DNA of 64,000 nt from Thalassospira sp. ER-Se-21-Dark (GCF_017922435.1 NZ_VDEZ01000003.1:62001-126000), one strand, 5' to 3'; shown: positions 36,419 through 46,134, numbered from the stretch's first letter. Translations and numbers: made by a program. The notes: a model not told the origin generated them from the sequence alone.

Positions 36419-37413
36419 TGAGTTTTCTGGATACCAAACCCGGTGTTCCGCTTCTGGAATCCGATGATCTTGTCCGTCACTACGAGGTCAATCGTGGCTT
36501 TGGCAAGCCCAGCGCCATGGTCAAGGCGCTTGATGGGGTTTCCTTTACGCTTGAATCGCAAAAGACCCTCGCGGTGGTCGGTGAATCCGGTTGCGGCAAA
36601 TCGACGCTTGGCCGTCAGCTGACCCTGATCGAAAAGCCGACCTCGGGCGCGCTGAAACTGAATGGCAATGCCGTTGGCAACCTGTCTGACAAGGAAGCCA
36701 AGCAGTTCCGCCGCACCGTTCAGATGATCTTCCAGAACCCGTATGGGTCGCTGAACCCGCGCAAAAAGGTTGGCCAGATTTTGGCCGAGCCGGTTCTTTT
36801 GAACATGGATAATCTTGGCCGCAAGGAACGTGAAGAACGCGTCCATGCCACCATGGCAAAGGTTGGCCTGCGTCCGGAATTCTATCAGCGTTATCCGCAT
36901 ATGTTTTCCGGTGGCCAGCGTCAGCGTATCGCGATTGCCCGTGCCCTGATCCTTGAACCGAAAGTCATCGTCGCGGACGAGCCGGTATCGGCCCTTGATG
37001 TTTCGGTGCAGGCACAGGTCCTGAACCTGATGATGGACCTGCAGGAAGAGATGAATGTCGCCTATGTTTTCATCTCGCATGATCTTTCTGTCGTCAGACA
37101 TATTGCAGATGACGTCATGGTGATGTATCTCGGTCGCGTCGCTGAAAAGGGACCGACCGACGAGATCTTTGCCAAGCCGCTGCACCCCTATACACGGGCG
37201 CTTCTGGCGTCGGCACCAAAGATCGATCCGACACAACGTGTGAAGGCAGAACCGCTGACCGGCGAGTTGCCATCACCGATCAACCCGCCATCGGGCTGTG
37301 CGTTCCATAAACGCTGCCCGTTTGCGACCGAGGAATGCGCTAAAGTTCGCCCGGAACTGCGCAATTTCGAGGGCCGCGAAGTGGCGTGTCATCGGGTCGA
37401 AGAAATCGCCTGA
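36418..37413 (+). CDS. dppF: Peptide ABC transporter ATPase (DppF)
   Basis: A 331-residue ABC ATPase overlapping the DppD stop by one base (TAATG). Walker A GESGCGKS, signature FSGGQRQR, Walker B VIVADEPVSALD, and a C-terminal GCAFHKRCPFATEEC cysteine cluster are the DppF/OppF pattern. It is the last gene of the operon; no clear terminator was found before the convergent LysE gene. Confidence 0.94.
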   Translation: MSFLDTKPGVPLLESDDLVRHYEVNRGFGKPSAMVKALDGVSFTLESQKTLAVVGESGCGKSTLGRQLTLIEKPTSGALKLNGNAVGNLSDKEAKQFRRTVQMIFQNPYGSLNPRKKVGQILAEPVLLNMDNLGRKEREERVHATMAKVGLRPEFYQRYPHMFSGGQRQRIAIARALILEPKVIVADEPVSALDVSVQAQVLNLMMDLQEEMNVAYVFISHDLSVVRHIADDVMVMYLGRVAEKGPTDEIFAKPLHPYTRALLASAPKIDPTQRVKAEPLTGELPSPINPPSGCAFHKRCPFATEECAKVRPELRNFEGREVACHRVEEIA

Positions 37414-37526
37414 CAACAGGCGATCGCCCGGAAAGCCTAACAGCTATCCAGGTAGACAAGGGAGCAAGGGGGCGCGCTTTTAACAAAGCTGCGCCCCTGC
37501 GCATTTCTGAGGGTATCTTGCCTGAA

Positions 37527-38174
37527 TTAGGCCGTCGTGCGTGACCGGTCGGAGAGTGCCAACAAAACACCCGCCCCGACCAGAAGCGTACCCGAAACAC
37601 GGTTGAGCATCCGCATATGGCGGGCTGACTTGATCAGGCCCTTCACCTGCCCGCCCAACAATCCATAGGCCAGCAAAACGCTGGTTTCCATGGCAATGAA
37701 TGTCACGCCCATGACGGTGAATTGCGGCCCGTATGCCACCGCGGGATCAAGGAATTGCGGGAAGAAGGCCGTAAAGATCAGGATCGCCTTGGGATTGCCA
37801 ATTGCGGTCAGGAACTCGGTCTTGGCCAGATTATACGGCCCGGGATTGACCATCAGCTCGACCGGACCGGTCGTTTCATCACTGTCATTGACCTTGGCAA
37901 ACCAGCTTTTAAGACCAAGCCAGACCAGATAAACCGCCCCACCCCATTTGATCACAAGGAAGGCCGTTTCACTGGCGGCCAGCACAACGCCAAGCCCAGC
38001 CGCGGTCACCACAATCATCAGGGCAAAGGCAACAATACGGCCAATCCCGCCCACGGCAGCAGACGATACGCCGTACCGCGCGCCATTAAACATCGCGAGA
38101 AGATTATTGGGACCGGGGGCCATCGCCAACACGATTGCCGCCCCGGCAAAAAGAAACCAGTTGTCGAGCTGCAT
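37527..38174 (-). CDS. LysE/RhtB family exporter
   Basis: A 215-residue inner-membrane protein with about six hydrophobic segments. It has the family N-terminal motif AMAPGPNNLLAMFNGARYG and the conserved TEFLTAIGNPKAILIFTAFFPQF. LysE/RhtB proteins export amino acids or their derivatives. ATG at 38174 has AGGAAT upstream and trims a spurious 13-residue extension. The substrate cannot be read. Confidence 0.88.
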   Translation of the reverse strand: MQLDNWFLFAGAAIVLAMAPGPNNLLAMFNGARYGVSSAAVGGIGRIVAFALMIVVTAAGLGVVLAASETAFLVIKWGGAVYLVWLGLKSWFAKVNDSDETTGPVELMVNPGPYNLAKTEFLTAIGNPKAILIFTAFFPQFLDPAVAYGPQFTVMGVTFIAMETSVLLAYGLLGGQVKGLIKSARHMRMLNRVSGTLLVGAGVLLALSDRSRTTA

Positions 38175-38252
38175 GGGGCTATTCCTGTATTTCGGGGCTG
38201 GCGGCCACGCCAAACAACCCCAAGTTGGTGACGACGTACTTTCGCCTGAAAT

Positions 38253-38756
38253 TCAGTCGCGCGTCAATGCCGCAATCAGCTCGGACGCGGCGCGCCATTT
38301 CGCCGTCAATGCCGCGCGTTTACCCATGGAGAAATCGGCAAAATCAAAGCCCGGCGCAACGGTACAGCCCAAAAGCGCAAACTTGCCGCCGGGTTTAAGC
38401 CGCGCCCCCTGCCAGACATTTTTCGGCACCACCATTTGCGGTTTCTGCCCGGCCAGCAAATCCTTGCCGATCTCGACCCGCTTGTGCGTGCCGTCCTCAA
38501 ACAGCTGAAGCTGTTCGACGGCATCCCCGATATAGTGGTGGAAAATCTCGTCACTGGTCAGGATATGCATGCCTGAAAACGTGTCGGGCGTCAGAAGGTA
38601 ATAGATCGCCGTTCCCGTGCTGCGCACACCGAGATACCGATTGCCGGGATTACAGGTTTCAAACGCCCTGAAGGTCTCGGCGTAATAGCCGCCTTCCGGA
38701 TGGGGTTGCAGGCCAAGCTTGGCGATCAGATCGTCAATAGTGATGTCATCAGACAT
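38253..38756 (-). CDS. DUF985 cupin-domain protein
   Basis: A 167-residue cytoplasmic protein. It has the DUF985 pattern LGLQPHPEGGYYAETFR at the start, IYYLLTPDTFSGMHIL and DEIFHHYIGDAVEQL in the cupin barrel, and VPKNVWQGARL with GFDFADF near the end. The His-rich barrel may bind a metal. No enzyme activity is established. It lies 79 bp upstream, in transcription order, of the LysE-type gene. Confidence 0.85.
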   Translation of the reverse strand: MSDDITIDDLIAKLGLQPHPEGGYYAETFRAFETCNPGNRYLGVRSTGTAIYYLLTPDTFSGMHILTSDEIFHHYIGDAVEQLQLFEDGTHKRVEIGKDLLAGQKPQMVVPKNVWQGARLKPGGKFALLGCTVAPGFDFADFSMGKRAALTAKWRAASELIAALTRD

Positions 38757-38800
38757 GATGGGCTCCCTGTAACCGACCGTTTTGGTTGCCCCATCATGAC

Positions 38801-38834
38801 GAAAAAAGGGGGTCGGCGCAAACCTTCCCCCTTT
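38801..38834 (-). terminator. Terminator after the copper chaperone gene
   Basis: On the minus strand the stem AAAGGGGG / CCCCCTTT (14-nt loop) is followed by TTTTTT, 24 bp past the stop of the PCu(A)C gene. Confidence 0.75.
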
Positions 38835-38857
38835 GAATATTCAGTGCTGGTGCAACC

Positions 38858-39355
38858 TTAGTTGCTGTTCATTTTCATCTTGCCATGACCATGCCCCATG
38901 CCGGCACCACCGTTCGGCCCCATCGCCATGGTATTGAGAACATCAATGGTCACAGGCACATCTCCGGCCTTCTCGAATTCCAGTGTGATGTCGATTTTCT
39001 CGCCTTCTTCAAGCGGGTTGTTCAGGCCAATGAACATGACGTGATAGCTGCCCGGTTTGAACTGCACAGAGCCACGCATCGGCACTTCAACACCGCCCTG
39101 AACTTGGCGCATCTTCATGACACTGTTTTCCATGATGTGGGTGTGAAGTTCGGTGCGTTCGGCAAGGTCACTGCGCACGCTAACAATGCGGTCCGCGGCA
39201 CCGGTATTCACAACATCAAAGAAGGCCGCACCATTGCGCACCATGCCCTTGGATGCCTTGGCCCAGGCATCCTTGACTTCGATATCGGCGGCAAAGGCGT
39301 TGGTGACGATAAACAGCGACGCCACGGTCGCAACAATTGCAAAAAGCTTTTTCAT
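38858..39355 (-). CDS. Periplasmic copper chaperone PCu(A)C
   Basis: A 165-residue secreted protein. Signal peptide cleaved after AFA at about 23, then a cupredoxin-like domain with the Cu(I) site of the family: HTHIMENSVMKMRQ and PGSYHVMFIGL (His/Met ligands). It ends in a His/Met-rich tail (GMGHGHGKMKM) that may add copper binding. It delivers copper to the CuA site of cytochrome oxidase. The DUF2946 gene just upstream is commonly found with copper genes, so the two probably form an operon. Confidence 0.92.
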   Translation of the reverse strand: MKKLFAIVATVASLFIVTNAFAADIEVKDAWAKASKGMVRNGAAFFDVVNTGAADRIVSVRSDLAERTELHTHIMENSVMKMRQVQGGVEVPMRGSVQFKPGSYHVMFIGLNNPLEEGEKIDITLEFEKAGDVPVTIDVLNTMAMGPNGGAGMGHGHGKMKMNSN

Positions 39356-39444
39356 GATATTCCATCCAATAAGCAGCCTGCATTCGCAGGTCTGCGATTT
39401 CAGTTCCGAGATTTCAATCGTCGTCGGTTAATCAGTCTGGGAAA

Positions 39445-39918
39445 TCAGATGGAAACCGGGGGTGCCCGGGAATGGCGACCGCGCGGGATGTCATTGACCG
39501 TGACAAAGGCAATCGCCTTGGCATAGCTGACATCATGAATGACCGGCACTGGCGCGACATAGGGCAAATCAATTGCCGCCATCGCCCCTTGATGGTTTGC
39601 ACAAAGCGGGCAAAACGCGTGGGCCGGCATTTCGTCGGCCTGACCGGACGCATTTGATGCCACGACACCTTCAAGCGTATCAACAGATACAAGCTTGATA
39701 CCAGCCGGGGTGCAAATAAGAACATAGTCACCACCCGGCGCAATTTCCGCTGCGGATGCGGTTGCAATACCGGTGGCCTGACCGCTGAGCAATGCCGGGA
39801 CAAGCCCGGACTGGGTGACGCCCGCAAACAGGATAACAAACGCCACCAGCCATGTCTGAACGACACGGCGCAGGGAAATTCCACCCGAATGGCGGTTATG
39901 GCGTTTGCACGTTATCAT
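39445..39918 (-). CDS. DUF2946-like exported protein
   Basis: A 157-residue protein with one N-terminal hydrophobic segment (about 20-40) and the DUF2946 hallmarks: VLICTPAGIKLV and a conserved HAFCPLCANHQGAM. These Cys/His motifs and the position 89 bp upstream of a PCu(A)C gene suggest a role in copper handling in the envelope, which is inference. The family has no defined biochemistry. Confidence 0.78.
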   Translation of the reverse strand: MITCKRHNRHSGGISLRRVVQTWLVAFVILFAGVTQSGLVPALLSGQATGIATASAAEIAPGGDYVLICTPAGIKLVSVDTLEGVVASNASGQADEMPAHAFCPLCANHQGAMAAIDLPYVAPVPVIHDVSYAKAIAFVTVNDIPRGRHSRAPPVSI

Positions 39919-40021
39919 GGGTTGGATATGCCTGATTTAAACCACACCTGCAATGACATTGATCATTGCAGGGGATCTGTTTTGTCCTGACGTCTGGGTA
40001 CTTTTCGTCATGCGGAAACAT

Positions 40022-40051
40022 AAGGCCGGGTGCGATACCCGGCCTTGTTTT
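40022..40051. terminator. Terminator-like hairpin near the fumC end
   Basis: A 10-bp stem AAGGCCGGGT / ACCCGGCCTT with a 5-nt loop. The T-tract is on the plus strand, where no gene precedes it; on the minus strand, after fumC, the stem is followed only by ATGTTTCC. It may still stop fumC transcripts. Confidence 0.6.
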
Positions 40052-40072
40052 TAGATGCTTTAAGACACCACA

Positions 40073-41470
40073 TCAGATCATGTCGCGGGCCTGAACCAGC
40101 TCATCAAAGCGATCCCCATCAAGGAAACCAAGCGCAATGCAGGCTTCCTTCAGGCTGCTGCGTTCCTTGTGCGCCTTCTTGGCCACGGCCGCCGCATTGT
40201 CATAGCCAATATGCGGTGCCAGGGCGGTCACCAGCATCAGGCTTTGTTCTACATAGTGCGCGATCTTTTCCTGATCGGCCTCAAGCCCGGCAATACAGTT
40301 ATCGGCAAAGCTGACCGATGCATCGGCAATCAGGCGGATGGATTGCAGCAGGTTATAAATAATCACCGGCTTGAACACGTTAAGGTCCAGATGACCGTTC
40401 GAACCACCCACCGTCACCGCAACATGATTGCCCATCACCTGCGCGCAGACCATGGTCAATGCCTCGGCCTGGGTCGGATTGACCTTGCCCGGCATGATCG
40501 AGGATCCGGGTTCGTTGGCGGGCAGGACAAGTTCACCCAACCCGCAACGCGGCCCGGACCCAAGCAGACGAATATCATTGCCGATTTTCATCAAGGACGT
40601 CGCCAGCACATTCATGACACCTGACATCTCGACACAGGCGTCATGGGCGGCCAGTGCTTCGAACTTGTTTTCCGCCGTTTCGAACTCAAGGCCGGTGATT
40701 TTTGACACCTGTTTGGCAAATTCGACATCAAAGCCATCCGGCGCATTCAGCCCGGTCCCAAGGGCGGTGCCACCCTGTGCCAGTTTGCGCAGGCGTTTAA
40801 GCGCATCGTCAATCCGATTAAGGCCTAGTGCGACTTGCGCGGCATAGCCGGAAAATTCCTGCCCCAGGGTCAGGGGAACCGCATCCTGCATATGGGTGCG
40901 GCCGATTTTGACGATATCGCCAAATGCATCGACCTTGGCGTCAAGGGTCGAGCGCAGGTGTTTAAGGGCGGGTTTCAGCTTTTCCTCAATCTCGACCACG
41001 GCGGCGATATGCATGGCGGCCGGGAAGCTGTCATTGGAAGACTGCCCGCGATTAACGTGGTCATTGGGATGGACCGGTTCGCGTTTGCCCATCGGCTTGC
41101 CCAAAATTTCGCACGCCCGGTTGGCGATGACTTCATTGGTATTCATGTTGGTTTGGGTACCCGATCCGGTCTGCCAGACAACAAGCGGGAAGTGATCCAA
41201 AAGCTTACCTTCGGCAACCTCGGATGCGGCGGCCTCAATCGCCTTGGCCAGTTCCGGTTCAAGATTATCAAGCGCGGCATTGGCGCGCGCAGCCGCCAGC
41301 TTCTGAACCCCGAACGCCTTGATCAGGGCATCGGGCATGCGTTCACCGCCAATGCGGAAATTCTGTCTGGATCGCTGGGTTTGCGCCCCCCAATACCGAT
41401 CAGAAGGCACATCAATTTCGCCCATGGTGTCTTGTTCGGTACGGGTGGTCACTGGATTGGTCACGATCAT
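40073..41470 (-). CDS. fumC: Fumarate hydratase, class II
   Basis: A 465-residue TCA-cycle enzyme converting fumarate and malate. Diagnostic sequences are [56 protein letters not shown] and the fumarase loop signature [16 protein letters not shown] at 41470 has the strong ribosome site CACGGAGGATT; an upstream start adds seven residues without one. The enzyme is oxygen-stable, with no iron-sulfur cluster. It is monocistronic. Confidence 0.96.
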   Translation of the reverse strand: MIVTNPVTTRTEQDTMGEIDVPSDRYWGAQTQRSRQNFRIGGERMPDALIKAFGVQKLAAARANAALDNLEPELAKAIEAAASEVAEGKLLDHFPLVVWQTGSGTQTNMNTNEVIANRACEILGKPMGKREPVHPNDHVNRGQSSNDSFPAAMHIAAVVEIEEKLKPALKHLRSTLDAKVDAFGDIVKIGRTHMQDAVPLTLGQEFSGYAAQVALGLNRIDDALKRLRKLAQGGTALGTGLNAPDGFDVEFAKQVSKITGLEFETAENKFEALAAHDACVEMSGVMNVLATSLMKIGNDIRLLGSGPRCGLGELVLPANEPGSSIMPGKVNPTQAEALTMVCAQVMGNHVAVTVGGSNGHLDLNVFKPVIIYNLLQSIRLIADASVSFADNCIAGLEADQEKIAHYVEQSLMLVTALAPHIGYDNAAAVAKKAHKERSSLKEACIALGFLDGDRFDELVQARDMI

Positions 41471-41631
41471 AATCCTCCGTGTCAGAAACAAACTGACCGG
41501 GGCGGGAACCCGGCATTCAACACAATAACGCGCTGTGCCGGGAAATATGGTTTGGAATCAGGACGAACGCAAACTCAACTGCAACCAAATTGAGGTTTGA
41601 CCGATCTATTTATCGGTTCAGGCCAGTTGGT

Positions 41632-42477
41632 TCATGCCAGACCATGTTTTTCATCACACCACGCCAAAAGCCGTATTCCCGCCCGTTCAAGCTGGGATGC
41701 GAATTCCGGTTCGGGTCGGCGATCCGTAATGATGCCGGTAAGGGCCTCAAGCGGGGCGACATTTTCCAGATAGCGTTGATCAAACTTCGTATGATCAACC
41801 ATCAGCCAGGTTTCGTCTGATCGTTCCATCATTGCGCGTTTGACGGCCACCGCCCGGCGGTTGACGTCACTAAAGCCTTGGCGCGAAATCCCCGATGCCC
41901 CGATAAAGGCAATATTGGCGTGGAAACGGCGCAGATATTCGACGGTATCATTGCCATAGACCGCGTTTTCACGACGATCAAACTGGCCCGGACACATCAA
42001 AACATCATCATGATCGGCAAGTTCGGCCATGCCATGCACCACCGCATAGCAATTGGTTAGAAACGTGCGTGGCAGTTTTGTCGTGCGGGCTGCCAGAAAC
42101 GGCGCAATCTGGGCCACGGTTGATCCGGCATCAATCATTGCCACATCGCCGGACCGCACCATGTCGGCCGCCAGCATGCCAATGCGTTCAAACCCCGCCA
42201 CAGCCGATAGCTGGCGTTCTGCCAGATCGGGCTGATGGCCCATGGGCCGCGCCGATGCGCCGCCGAACTCGCGTTTGATCAATCCATCACGGCTTAGCGC
42301 GTCAAGATCACGACGGATGGTTTCGGTTGCAACATCGAATCGCTCTGCAAGTGTGGCAACTCTCACATGAGGGTGAACCTGTAACTCTTGCAGAATACGA
42401 CGCTGCCGCTCTTTTTTTCCCAAACGCAAAGCCACATCCCCCTCAATTATGGCCGGTTTTGTGCCAATAGCAGGCAT
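41632..42477 (-). CDS. DeoR/GlpR-family transcriptional repressor
   Basis: A 281-residue regulator. N-terminal DeoR winged helix (KKERQRRILQELQVHPHV, ATLAERFDVATETIRRDL, GLIKREFGGA) and a C-terminal sugar-phosphate sensor domain (MIDAGSTVAQIAPFL, AFIGASGI, MVDHTKFDQR). DeoR proteins of this type respond to phosphorylated metabolites. It is divergent from an operon with a Phn-type ABC importer and glycerol-3-phosphate dehydrogenase, so glycerol-3-phosphate is the likely effector, as for GlpR. Confidence 0.88.
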   Translation of the reverse strand: MPAIGTKPAIIEGDVALRLGKKERQRRILQELQVHPHVRVATLAERFDVATETIRRDLDALSRDGLIKREFGGASARPMGHQPDLAERQLSAVAGFERIGMLAADMVRSGDVAMIDAGSTVAQIAPFLAARTTKLPRTFLTNCYAVVHGMAELADHDDVLMCPGQFDRRENAVYGNDTVEYLRRFHANIAFIGASGISRQGFSDVNRRAVAVKRAMMERSDETWLMVDHTKFDQRYLENVAPLEALTGIITDRRPEPEFASQLERAGIRLLAWCDEKHGLA

Positions 42478-42634
42478 CTTAGCAATCCTGAGCGAAACCT
42501 TTTGTTACAGTTTTGTGTTGATTTTCCAACTTTTTCAAATTCATAATGTTGATTAAAGCAACAATAAAAACAACAAAACCACATTCAAAAACGGCGGAAA
42601 GCCGTCATTCACAGGGAAGAAAGGTTCGAAAACA
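42478..42634. promoter_or_regulatory. Divergent DeoR/phn control region with T/G-rich inverted repeats
   Basis: Contains GTTTTGTGTTG (42510-42520) and the complement CAACAAAAC (42571-42579), with an inner dyad TGTTG-N7-CAACA (42547-42563). DeoR-family repressors often use TTTTG-type repeats, so these are candidate operators. No PHO box was seen here. Confidence 0.5.
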
Positions 42635-43633
42635 GTGTTTTCAATTCCGAAAAAAACCGACAGTTTAAAGCTCACCACCCTCCTTGCCGCAATCGGCATG
42701 GTCGGCATGGCATCCACCCCGGCCGCGGCAGCCGATGACTGCATCGCACGCGGCGATCTTGACCCGATGTATTGCGACATGGACGGCGATCTTGTTGCCG
42801 ATGCCCCGCCCGCAGACCAGCAGGTCGATCCGGACACCCTTGTCTTTGCATATACCCCGGTCGAAGACCCGGCGGTTTATGCCGATATCTGGGACCCGTT
42901 CCTGCAGCATCTTGAAGAAGTCACCGGCAAGGACGTTCACTTCTTTGCCGTTCAGTCGAACTCGGCAGAAGTCGAAGCCATGCGTTCAGGCCGCCTGCAC
43001 GTTGCCGGCTTCTCGACCGGCCCGACCCCGTTTGCCGTCAACCTTGCCGGTGCGGTTCCGTTCGCCCTGATGGGTGCGGATGATGGTCGTTTTGGTTACA
43101 CGCTTCAGCTCTACACCCGTGTAGACAGCGGCATTGATACCCCGGCTGATCTTAAGGGCAAACGCGTTGCTCATACCTCGCCGACCTCGAACTCGGGCAA
43201 CCTTGCACCGCGTGCACTGCTTCCGGGGCAGGGCATCGTTCCGGAACAGGATTATGAAGTTGTCTATTCCGGTTCGCACGATCAGTCGATCCTGGGCGTT
43301 GTCGCCGGTGACTATGACGCCGCCCCGGTCGCGTCCGAAGTTGTCGAACGTATGGCCCAGCGCGATCTCTATGATCCGAACGAAGTCAAAATCATCTATG
43401 AAAGCAAGCCTTTCCCGACCACTTCGTTCAACTATGCCTACAACCTGAAGCCGGAACTGGTCGAAAAGATCAAGGAAGCCTTCTTTACCTTTGACATGAA
43501 GGGCACCGCCCTTGGTGAAGAATTCAAGGGTGTGTCGAAGTTCCTGCCGATCACCTATCAGGAAGACTGGGCGGTTATCCGTGAAATTCAGGCTGCCAAC
43601 GGTGTGAAATACACCCCGGACAACCTGAAGTAA
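42635..43633 (+). CDS. Phn-type ABC transporter substrate-binding protein (PhnD family)
   Basis: A 332-residue periplasmic binding protein. Signal peptide ending in the AAAA region at about 31-34, then the PhnD core: LVFAYTPVEDPAVYADIWDP, FFAVQSNSAEVEAMRSGRLH and KGKRVAHTSPTSNSGNLAPR. PhnD proteins bind phosphonates, phosphite or phosphate esters. The start is GTG at 42635. The operon ends in glpD and is faced by a GlpR-like repressor, so a glycerol phosphate ester is a reasonable candidate ligand. A strong hairpin follows. Confidence 0.88.
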   Translation: MFSIPKKTDSLKLTTLLAAIGMVGMASTPAAAADDCIARGDLDPMYCDMDGDLVADAPPADQQVDPDTLVFAYTPVEDPAVYADIWDPFLQHLEEVTGKDVHFFAVQSNSAEVEAMRSGRLHVAGFSTGPTPFAVNLAGAVPFALMGADDGRFGYTLQLYTRVDSGIDTPADLKGKRVAHTSPTSNSGNLAPRALLPGQGIVPEQDYEVVYSGSHDQSILGVVAGDYDAAPVASEVVERMAQRDLYDPNEVKIIYESKPFPTTSFNYAYNLKPELVEKIKEAFFTFDMKGTALGEEFKGVSKFLPITYQEDWAVIREIQAANGVKYTPDNLK

Positions 43634-43663
43634 TCCCTGATTTTCCAATCGATCCGAACTTTG

Positions 43664-43687
43664 CAGGGCCTGCCTTGGCAGGCCCTG
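43664..43687 (+). other. Hairpin between the PhnD and PhnC genes
   Basis: The perfect 11-bp inverted repeat CAGGGCCTGCC / GGCAGGCCCTG is separated by only TT and has no T-tract. It lies 30 bp after the binding-protein stop. Confidence 0.75.
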
Positions 43688-43715
43688 TGCCACCCATTTC
43701 ATTCGGGGTAACGCA

Positions 43716-44513
43716 ATGCTGCGTATCAAAGAACTTGTAAAACGCTATGGCGAAGAAAAGGCAGTGTTGAAGAACCTGAACCTTGAAGTGCCGGGCGAAA
43801 GTGTTGTTTCCATCATTGGCGCGTCGGGCGCGGGTAAAAGCACCCTGCTGCGTTGTATCAACCGCCTTGTCGAACCGTCTTCGGGCTCCATCGAACTCAA
43901 TGGCACGGAACTGACCAAGCTTGAAGGCAAGGCGCTGCGTCTGGCACGCCGCCGCATCGGCATGGTGTTTCAGGGCTTCAACCTGATTGATCGTTTGACG
44001 GTGATGGAAAACGTTCAGTCCGGTCGCCTTGGCTATCTTCCGGCATGGCGCGCAGTGACGCGCAAATACCCGCAGGAAGACATTGATCGCGCCTTTCATT
44101 TGATGGAACGCGTCGGGATCGCCCATTATGCCGACAAACGTGCCGACGAACTTTCCGGCGGTGAACGCCAGCGTGTCGGCGTGGTCCGCGCCCTGATGCA
44201 GGAACCTGAAATCCTGCTGGCCGATGAACCGACCGCATCGCTTGATCCGAAAACATCGCGTCAGATCATGGAACTGCTGCGCGCGCTCGCATCCGAGCTG
44301 CACCTGCCGGTTCTGATCAACATTCATAACGTCAACGAAGCCAAGGAATACACCCAGCGGATCGTTGGCATGCGCTTTGGCCGCATCATTTTCGACGGCG
44401 AACCGGTCGACCTGACCAATGACGCCATGGACGATATCTATGCCGGTGTGCCCGCCGAAGAACGCGGCGACGCCGAAAGCAGCACCCACCTGCGTGAGGT
44501 CGCCGCACGATGA
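43716..44513 (+). CDS. Phn-type ABC transporter ATPase (PhnC family)
   Basis: A 265-residue ABC ATPase with Walker A GASGAGKS, Q-loop VFQGFNLIDRLTVMENV (PhnC-like), signature LSGGERQR and Walker B ILLADEPTASLD. It ends with ATGA overlapping the first permease gene. It energises import of the ligand caught by the PhnD-like protein. Confidence 0.92.
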   Translation: MLRIKELVKRYGEEKAVLKNLNLEVPGESVVSIIGASGAGKSTLLRCINRLVEPSSGSIELNGTELTKLEGKALRLARRRIGMVFQGFNLIDRLTVMENVQSGRLGYLPAWRAVTRKYPQEDIDRAFHLMERVGIAHYADKRADELSGGERQRVGVVRALMQEPEILLADEPTASLDPKTSRQIMELLRALASELHLPVLINIHNVNEAKEYTQRIVGMRFGRIIFDGEPVDLTNDAMDDIYAGVPAEERGDAESSTHLREVAAR

Positions 44514-45316
44514 GCAGCACCGTTCAAAAAACGGGCCGCACATGGAAGAAGCCCCCCTTTATTGCCAACCCGATGTTGCGCTGGGGACTTCTGATTGCTG
44601 TTGTTGCCTATGTCTGGTGGGCCATCACAACCCTGCCATTCGACTGGGAACGCATCCAGGACGGTGTCCCGCGTGCGATCCGCATCTTCAAGGGCGCCTT
44701 CCCGCCAAGCTTCATCCGTGGCGAGTTGCTGTTTGACGGCTTTATGGAAAGCATCAAGATCGCCATTGTCTCGACCCTGCTTGGTCTGGCACTGAGCGTT
44801 CCGATTGCCTTTGCATCGGCGTCAAACATCGCCCCAAAATGGCTTTATACCATCGGGCGTGGCGTGATCATTGTTGCCCGTTCCTTCCATCCGGTCATTG
44901 TCGCCATCCTGTTTGTCAAAGCTGTCGGCTTTGGCCCGCTTGCAGGTATTCTGACGCTTACGGTCTATTCCATCGGTTTCGTTGCCAAAATGCTGGCCGA
45001 ACGGATCGAGGAAATTGACTGGGGTCAGGTCGAGGCGATCCGTGCAGCCGGCGGGGCGACATTCGTCACCCTTCTGTATGCCGTGATCCCGCAAATCATG
45101 CCCCGCCAGATCGGTCTTTCGATCTATCAGCTTGATAGTAACCTGCGCGCCTCCGCCATTGTTGGCATCGTTGGTGCGGGCGGTATCGGATCGACCCTTC
45201 TTAATGCCTTTGGGCGTTATGACTATGACTTTGCGCTGGCGATTACCCTTTGCATCATCGGTGTGATCCTTGTCAGCGAGGCCATCAGCGGCCGGATCAG
45301 GAGGAACCTATGGTAG
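44510..45316 (+). CDS. Phn-type ABC transporter permease 1 (PhnE family)
   Basis: A 268-residue inner-membrane permease with about six hydrophobic segments. The PhnE pattern includes ESIKIAIVSTLLGLALSVPIA, GRGVIIVARSFHPVIVAILF, the EAA-like loop GQVEAIRAAGGATFVTLLYA and SNLRASAIVGIVGAGGIGS. Coupled to the ATPase by a 4-nt overlap. Confidence 0.92.
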   Translation: MSSTVQKTGRTWKKPPFIANPMLRWGLLIAVVAYVWWAITTLPFDWERIQDGVPRAIRIFKGAFPPSFIRGELLFDGFMESIKIAIVSTLLGLALSVPIAFASASNIAPKWLYTIGRGVIIVARSFHPVIVAILFVKAVGFGPLAGILTLTVYSIGFVAKMLAERIEEIDWGQVEAIRAAGGATFVTLLYAVIPQIMPRQIGLSIYQLDSNLRASAIVGIVGAGGIGSTLLNAFGRYDYDFALAITLCIIGVILVSEAISGRIRRNLW

Positions 45317-46134
45317 CCACCACCCAACCTACCGGACCGGAAGCAATCGCCAACCGCGAATGGTCCCGCTACACCACCAAGGAACGCTGGCGGCGTTATG
45401 GCCTGACCGCGCTGGTCGCGCTTGCTGTGGTCTGGTCGCTTTCCACGATCAACATCATCTGGCCGTGGCTTTGGGACGCCCCGGAACAGATGGGCGATCT
45501 GTTTGCCCGCATGTTCCCGCCATCGCTTGAAGGCTGGCAGGAAATCGGCTGGACGCTTCTGGAAACCGTCAATATCGCAACCATTGCGACCTTCTTTGCC
45601 GTGTTCCTGTCCCTGCCGATTGCACTGATCGCAGCCCAGAACACCACGCCGAACCGTTTCACGCTGTGGCTTGGCCGGTTCATTCTGGTGTCGTCGCGTT
45701 CGGTCAACACCATCATCTGGGCGCTGCTGTTTGTGGCTGTGTTCGGACCGGGTGTTTTGGCCGGTATTCTGGCGATCATTTTCCGGTCGCTTGGCTTCCT
45801 TGGCAAATTGCTGGGCGAAGCGATCGAGGAAATCGACCGTGCCCCGATCGAGGCACTGGAATCTGTTGGCGCATCGCGCTTCAAGATTCTGGTCTATGGC
45901 GTCATTCCGCAAGTCATGCCGACCTTCTTTGCCGTATCCATCCTGCGCTGGGACATCAACCTGCGTGAAAGTACGGTTCTGGGTCTGGTCGGGGCTGGCG
46001 GGATCGGCATCATCCTTCAGGGGGCGATTGATACCTTTGCATGGCAAACGGTTGCCACGATCCTTCTGGCAATCATTGCTCTGGTCATTATTGGCGAAGC
46101 CATTTCAGCTTACCTGCGTAAAAAGGTGATCTAA
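45310..46134 (+). CDS. Phn-type ABC transporter permease 2 (PhnE family)
   Basis: A 274-residue permease related to the preceding one (TLLETVNIATIATFFAVFLS, SRSVNTIIWALLFVAVFGPG, INLRESTVLGLVGAGGIG). ATG at 45310 has the strong site AGGAGG and overlaps the previous stop by 7 nt. Two PhnE-type subunits instead of a homodimer is a common variant, and implies a heterodimeric channel. The stop is 1 bp from the glpD start. Confidence 0.92.
   Translation: MVATTQPTGPEAIANREWSRYTTKERWRRYGLTALVALAVVWSLSTINIIWPWLWDAPEQMGDLFARMFPPSLEGWQEIGWTLLETVNIATIATFFAVFLSLPIALIAAQNTTPNRFTLWLGRFILVSSRSVNTIIWALLFVAVFGPGVLAGILAIIFRSLGFLGKLLGEAIEEIDRAPIEALESVGASRFKILVYGVIPQVMPTFFAVSILRWDINLRESTVLGLVGAGGIGIILQGAIDTFAWQTVATILLAIIALVIIGEAISAYLRKKVI

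Noticed and set aside
42478..42634. PHO box upstream of the Phn-type operon
   Set aside because: Only single CTGT-A half-sites (CTGTAAC, CTGTGAA) occur, without a second half at the 11-bp period; DeoR-type repeats explain the region better.
45223..46047. Long minus-strand frame opposite the second Phn permease
   Set aside because: Polar, Arg/Gln/Asp-rich translation with no domain; it mirrors the codon pattern of the real permease gene.
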